DNA from: Marisa cornuarietis | Lineage: Eukaryota > Mollusca > Gastropoda > Architaenioglossa > Ampullariidae | Length of the DNA: 64,000 nucleotides | Assembly: GCA_004794655.1 (NCBI GenBank) | Contig: SMMW01000001.1 | Location: 20,718,501-20,782,500 of the forward strand | Direction of reading: 5' to 3' | Part shown: piece after piece, positions 62,666 through 64,000 of the stretch | Layout of the letters: each line of letters opens with the position of its first letter | Numbering within the stretch: position 1 is the stretch's first letter | The notes under the pieces: generated by a model | The model's input: only the letters and a program-made list of their open reading frames with translations | Told to the model about the DNA's origin: nothing | The model's database searches: none | Position numbers and translations under genes: made by a program

Positions 62666-64000
62666 TCAGTTCTTGAATGGTAATATCTTGCTGCATCGAT
62701 TCATGAACATCCCCTTTTGTTGTTCTTTCTTTCTCTTCTTTTCTGGCTTTTTTTTCAGATGCAGTGGGATGGTGATGCTGCTCTCCTTTGCATATGCTTG
62801 CGCAAATATATTTGCTGCTGTCTTATCTGTCAATATCTGTCCATCTTCTTCAAGGGTGATCTTCTGTCCCTTGTTGCCCTCGTCATTTAGTGCCTTAGTC
62901 AGCCTCCACAGTTTGATGGTATCTCTCTCCATATTCAGCCCTGCTGTCTTTTCTCTCCAGCTTCTTCTCTTGCACTCTATTTTTATTCTTAGCAGTTTGG
63001 CTTTTGTTTCTTGCAGCTTGATGTTATTTTCTTGACTGGGGCTGGTTTCTGCTTCTTCTCTGGCTTTTGTCAGGTCGTCATGGGCTCTCTGTAGTTCTGC
63101 TGTCCAGTACGGAGTGTAGTCCTTTCGCACCCCTCTTGGGATAGTTTCTTTAGCTGCCTTGATGACACTGGCGTTGAAATCTTTGACGACCTTGTTGATG
63201 TTTGGTCCTTCCACCTTGATATCTTCTGTAAGCTCATTTGTTCGTATTCTGAACAGCCCCCACTGTGCCTTCTTATGATTCCATCTGGCATGCTGCGGGG
63301 GTTCAGGTGTCGTACTTCCTTTGATGGTGAGGAGTACTGGGCGATGGTCACTTCCTCCCAGCTGGTCTAAGACTTTTCTGCTCAAATTTTTGTGGATGTC
63401 GTCTGTGCAGAGCGCCAGGTCTGGTTTTGTTGTTGTATGCCAGCGGCGCGAAAAGAAGGTTGGTGGATCTGTGGGGTCGTTGACAAGGATTAGATGGTTC
63501 TCGTCTTGCCAAGCTTCAATATCTTCTCCTCGCTTATCAAGGGTGTTGTATCCCCAACTTTGGGACTGGCTGTTAAAGTCTCCAGCGATGAGGAAGCCGC
63601 TGTCTAGAACCTGGATAGTGTCAAGGGATAGCATCTTGTCACTGGGGCAGTAATAGTTGATTACATGGAGGACGTTGTTTGTGGTGGAGACCTTAACTTC
63701 TATGTATTCTGCCTCATCCATGTATCTTTTGGTCTCGCTAGCATTCATGTTGTTTCTGACTAGGGTCAACACTCCGCATTTCTTTCTCCCCTGGCGATCA
63801 CTCCTGAAAGTCTGGTATCCTCTGATCTTGAAGGGCTTTTCTTTTTGTAGGTGAGTTTCTTGTATACAGCAGATGTTAATGCTGTTCTGGTGCAAGAACT
63901 GTTCTAGTTCTGTCTTCTTATTGGTAACCCCTTCTGCATTCCAATGCATGATATTAATGTTGGGGTTGTCTTTGGCTTTGGTGGTACGCTGGCCAGTCGC
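62666..64000 (-). pseudogene. LINE ORF2 part 1: APE endonuclease
   Basis: Target-site nicking domain. Visible motifs: MHWNAEGVTNKKTELEQFL, NICCIQETHLQ (catalytic E), LIAGDFNSQSQSWGY (DFN) and GGSDHRPVLLTI (SDH). The first Met in the window is at 63,949, but the frame continues open to 64,000 (NPNINIMHWN). It ends in a frame break near 62,709-62,716 at an A4G4 run; the true frame continues (HESMQQDITIQELKNAIKQL) to a second break near 62,634-62,639. Confidence 0.9.

Larger units (their letters stand above)
60308..64000 (-). mobile_element. Non-LTR retrotransposon, RNase H-bearing (I/R1-like group), right-truncated by window
   Basis: Read on the minus strand it encodes an APE-type endonuclease, a reverse transcriptase, an RNase H domain and a cysteine/histidine tail (CPCGEADQTAEHILQDC), then a short 3' UTR and a run of about 12 A (plus strand T at 60,308-60,319). 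That domain order, with RNase H after the RT, is the ORF2 layout of the I superfamily (I, Nimb, Loa, R1-type lineages), which is common in molluscs. The frame is still open at position 64,000, so the 5' part and any ORF1 lie outside. Three single-base frame breaks, all at homopolymer runs, split ORF2. Confidence 0.93.

Overview
Eukaryotic genomic DNA: AT-rich, dense in introns, with GT/AG splice sites throughout. Protein similarity, judged by eye, points to a lophotrochozoan animal, most likely a gastropod mollusc. That is an inference from the two host genes and the repeat types, not a database result. No bacterial features, CRISPR array, rRNA or intact tRNA gene was recognised.

Layout. (1) About 145-51,925, minus strand: most of BIRC6 (BRUCE/Apollon), the giant BIR-domain and ubiquitin-conjugating anti-apoptotic protein. 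I trace 59 coding exons (14,323 nt, about 4,774 residues) with reading phase conserved across all 58 introns. It starts with the initiator ATG at 51,925 and runs off the left edge of the window before the C-terminal UBC (E2) domain. (2) 51,926-52,240: a 315-bp divergent promoter interval with CRE-, E-box- and ETS-like sites. (3) 52,241-58,284, plus strand: TBCB, tubulin-folding cofactor B, complete in 7 exons (247 residues, UBL then CAP-Gly), followed by a 3' UTR with several poly(A) signals. (4) 60,308-64,000, minus strand: the 3' part of an RNase H-encoding non-LTR retrotransposon (APE endonuclease, RT, RNase H, CCHC-like tail) with a poly(A) end, cut by the right window edge.

The introns hold most of the variable material: a decayed CR1/L2-like LINE (27.9-29.65 kb) and scattered tails resembling it, tRNA-like SINE remnants, three copies of a short interspersed repeat, three copies of a roughly 0.6-kb unclassified repeat, a 0.95-kb element with long inverted ends, and three TTAA-flanked piggyBac-like non-autonomous elements. 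Two of the latter sit end to end sharing one TTAA, and one is nested in another repeat.

The two host genes act in separate pathways (ubiquitin-dependent apoptosis and autophagy control; tubulin dimer handling) and are linked here only by a shared promoter interval. I did not find a convincing new biological system. The points most worth checking are the TTAA-element pair, the duplicated splice acceptor of BIRC6 exon 54, the inverted-repeat element carrying consensus splice donors, and the LINE whose only frame breaks fall at homopolymer runs.
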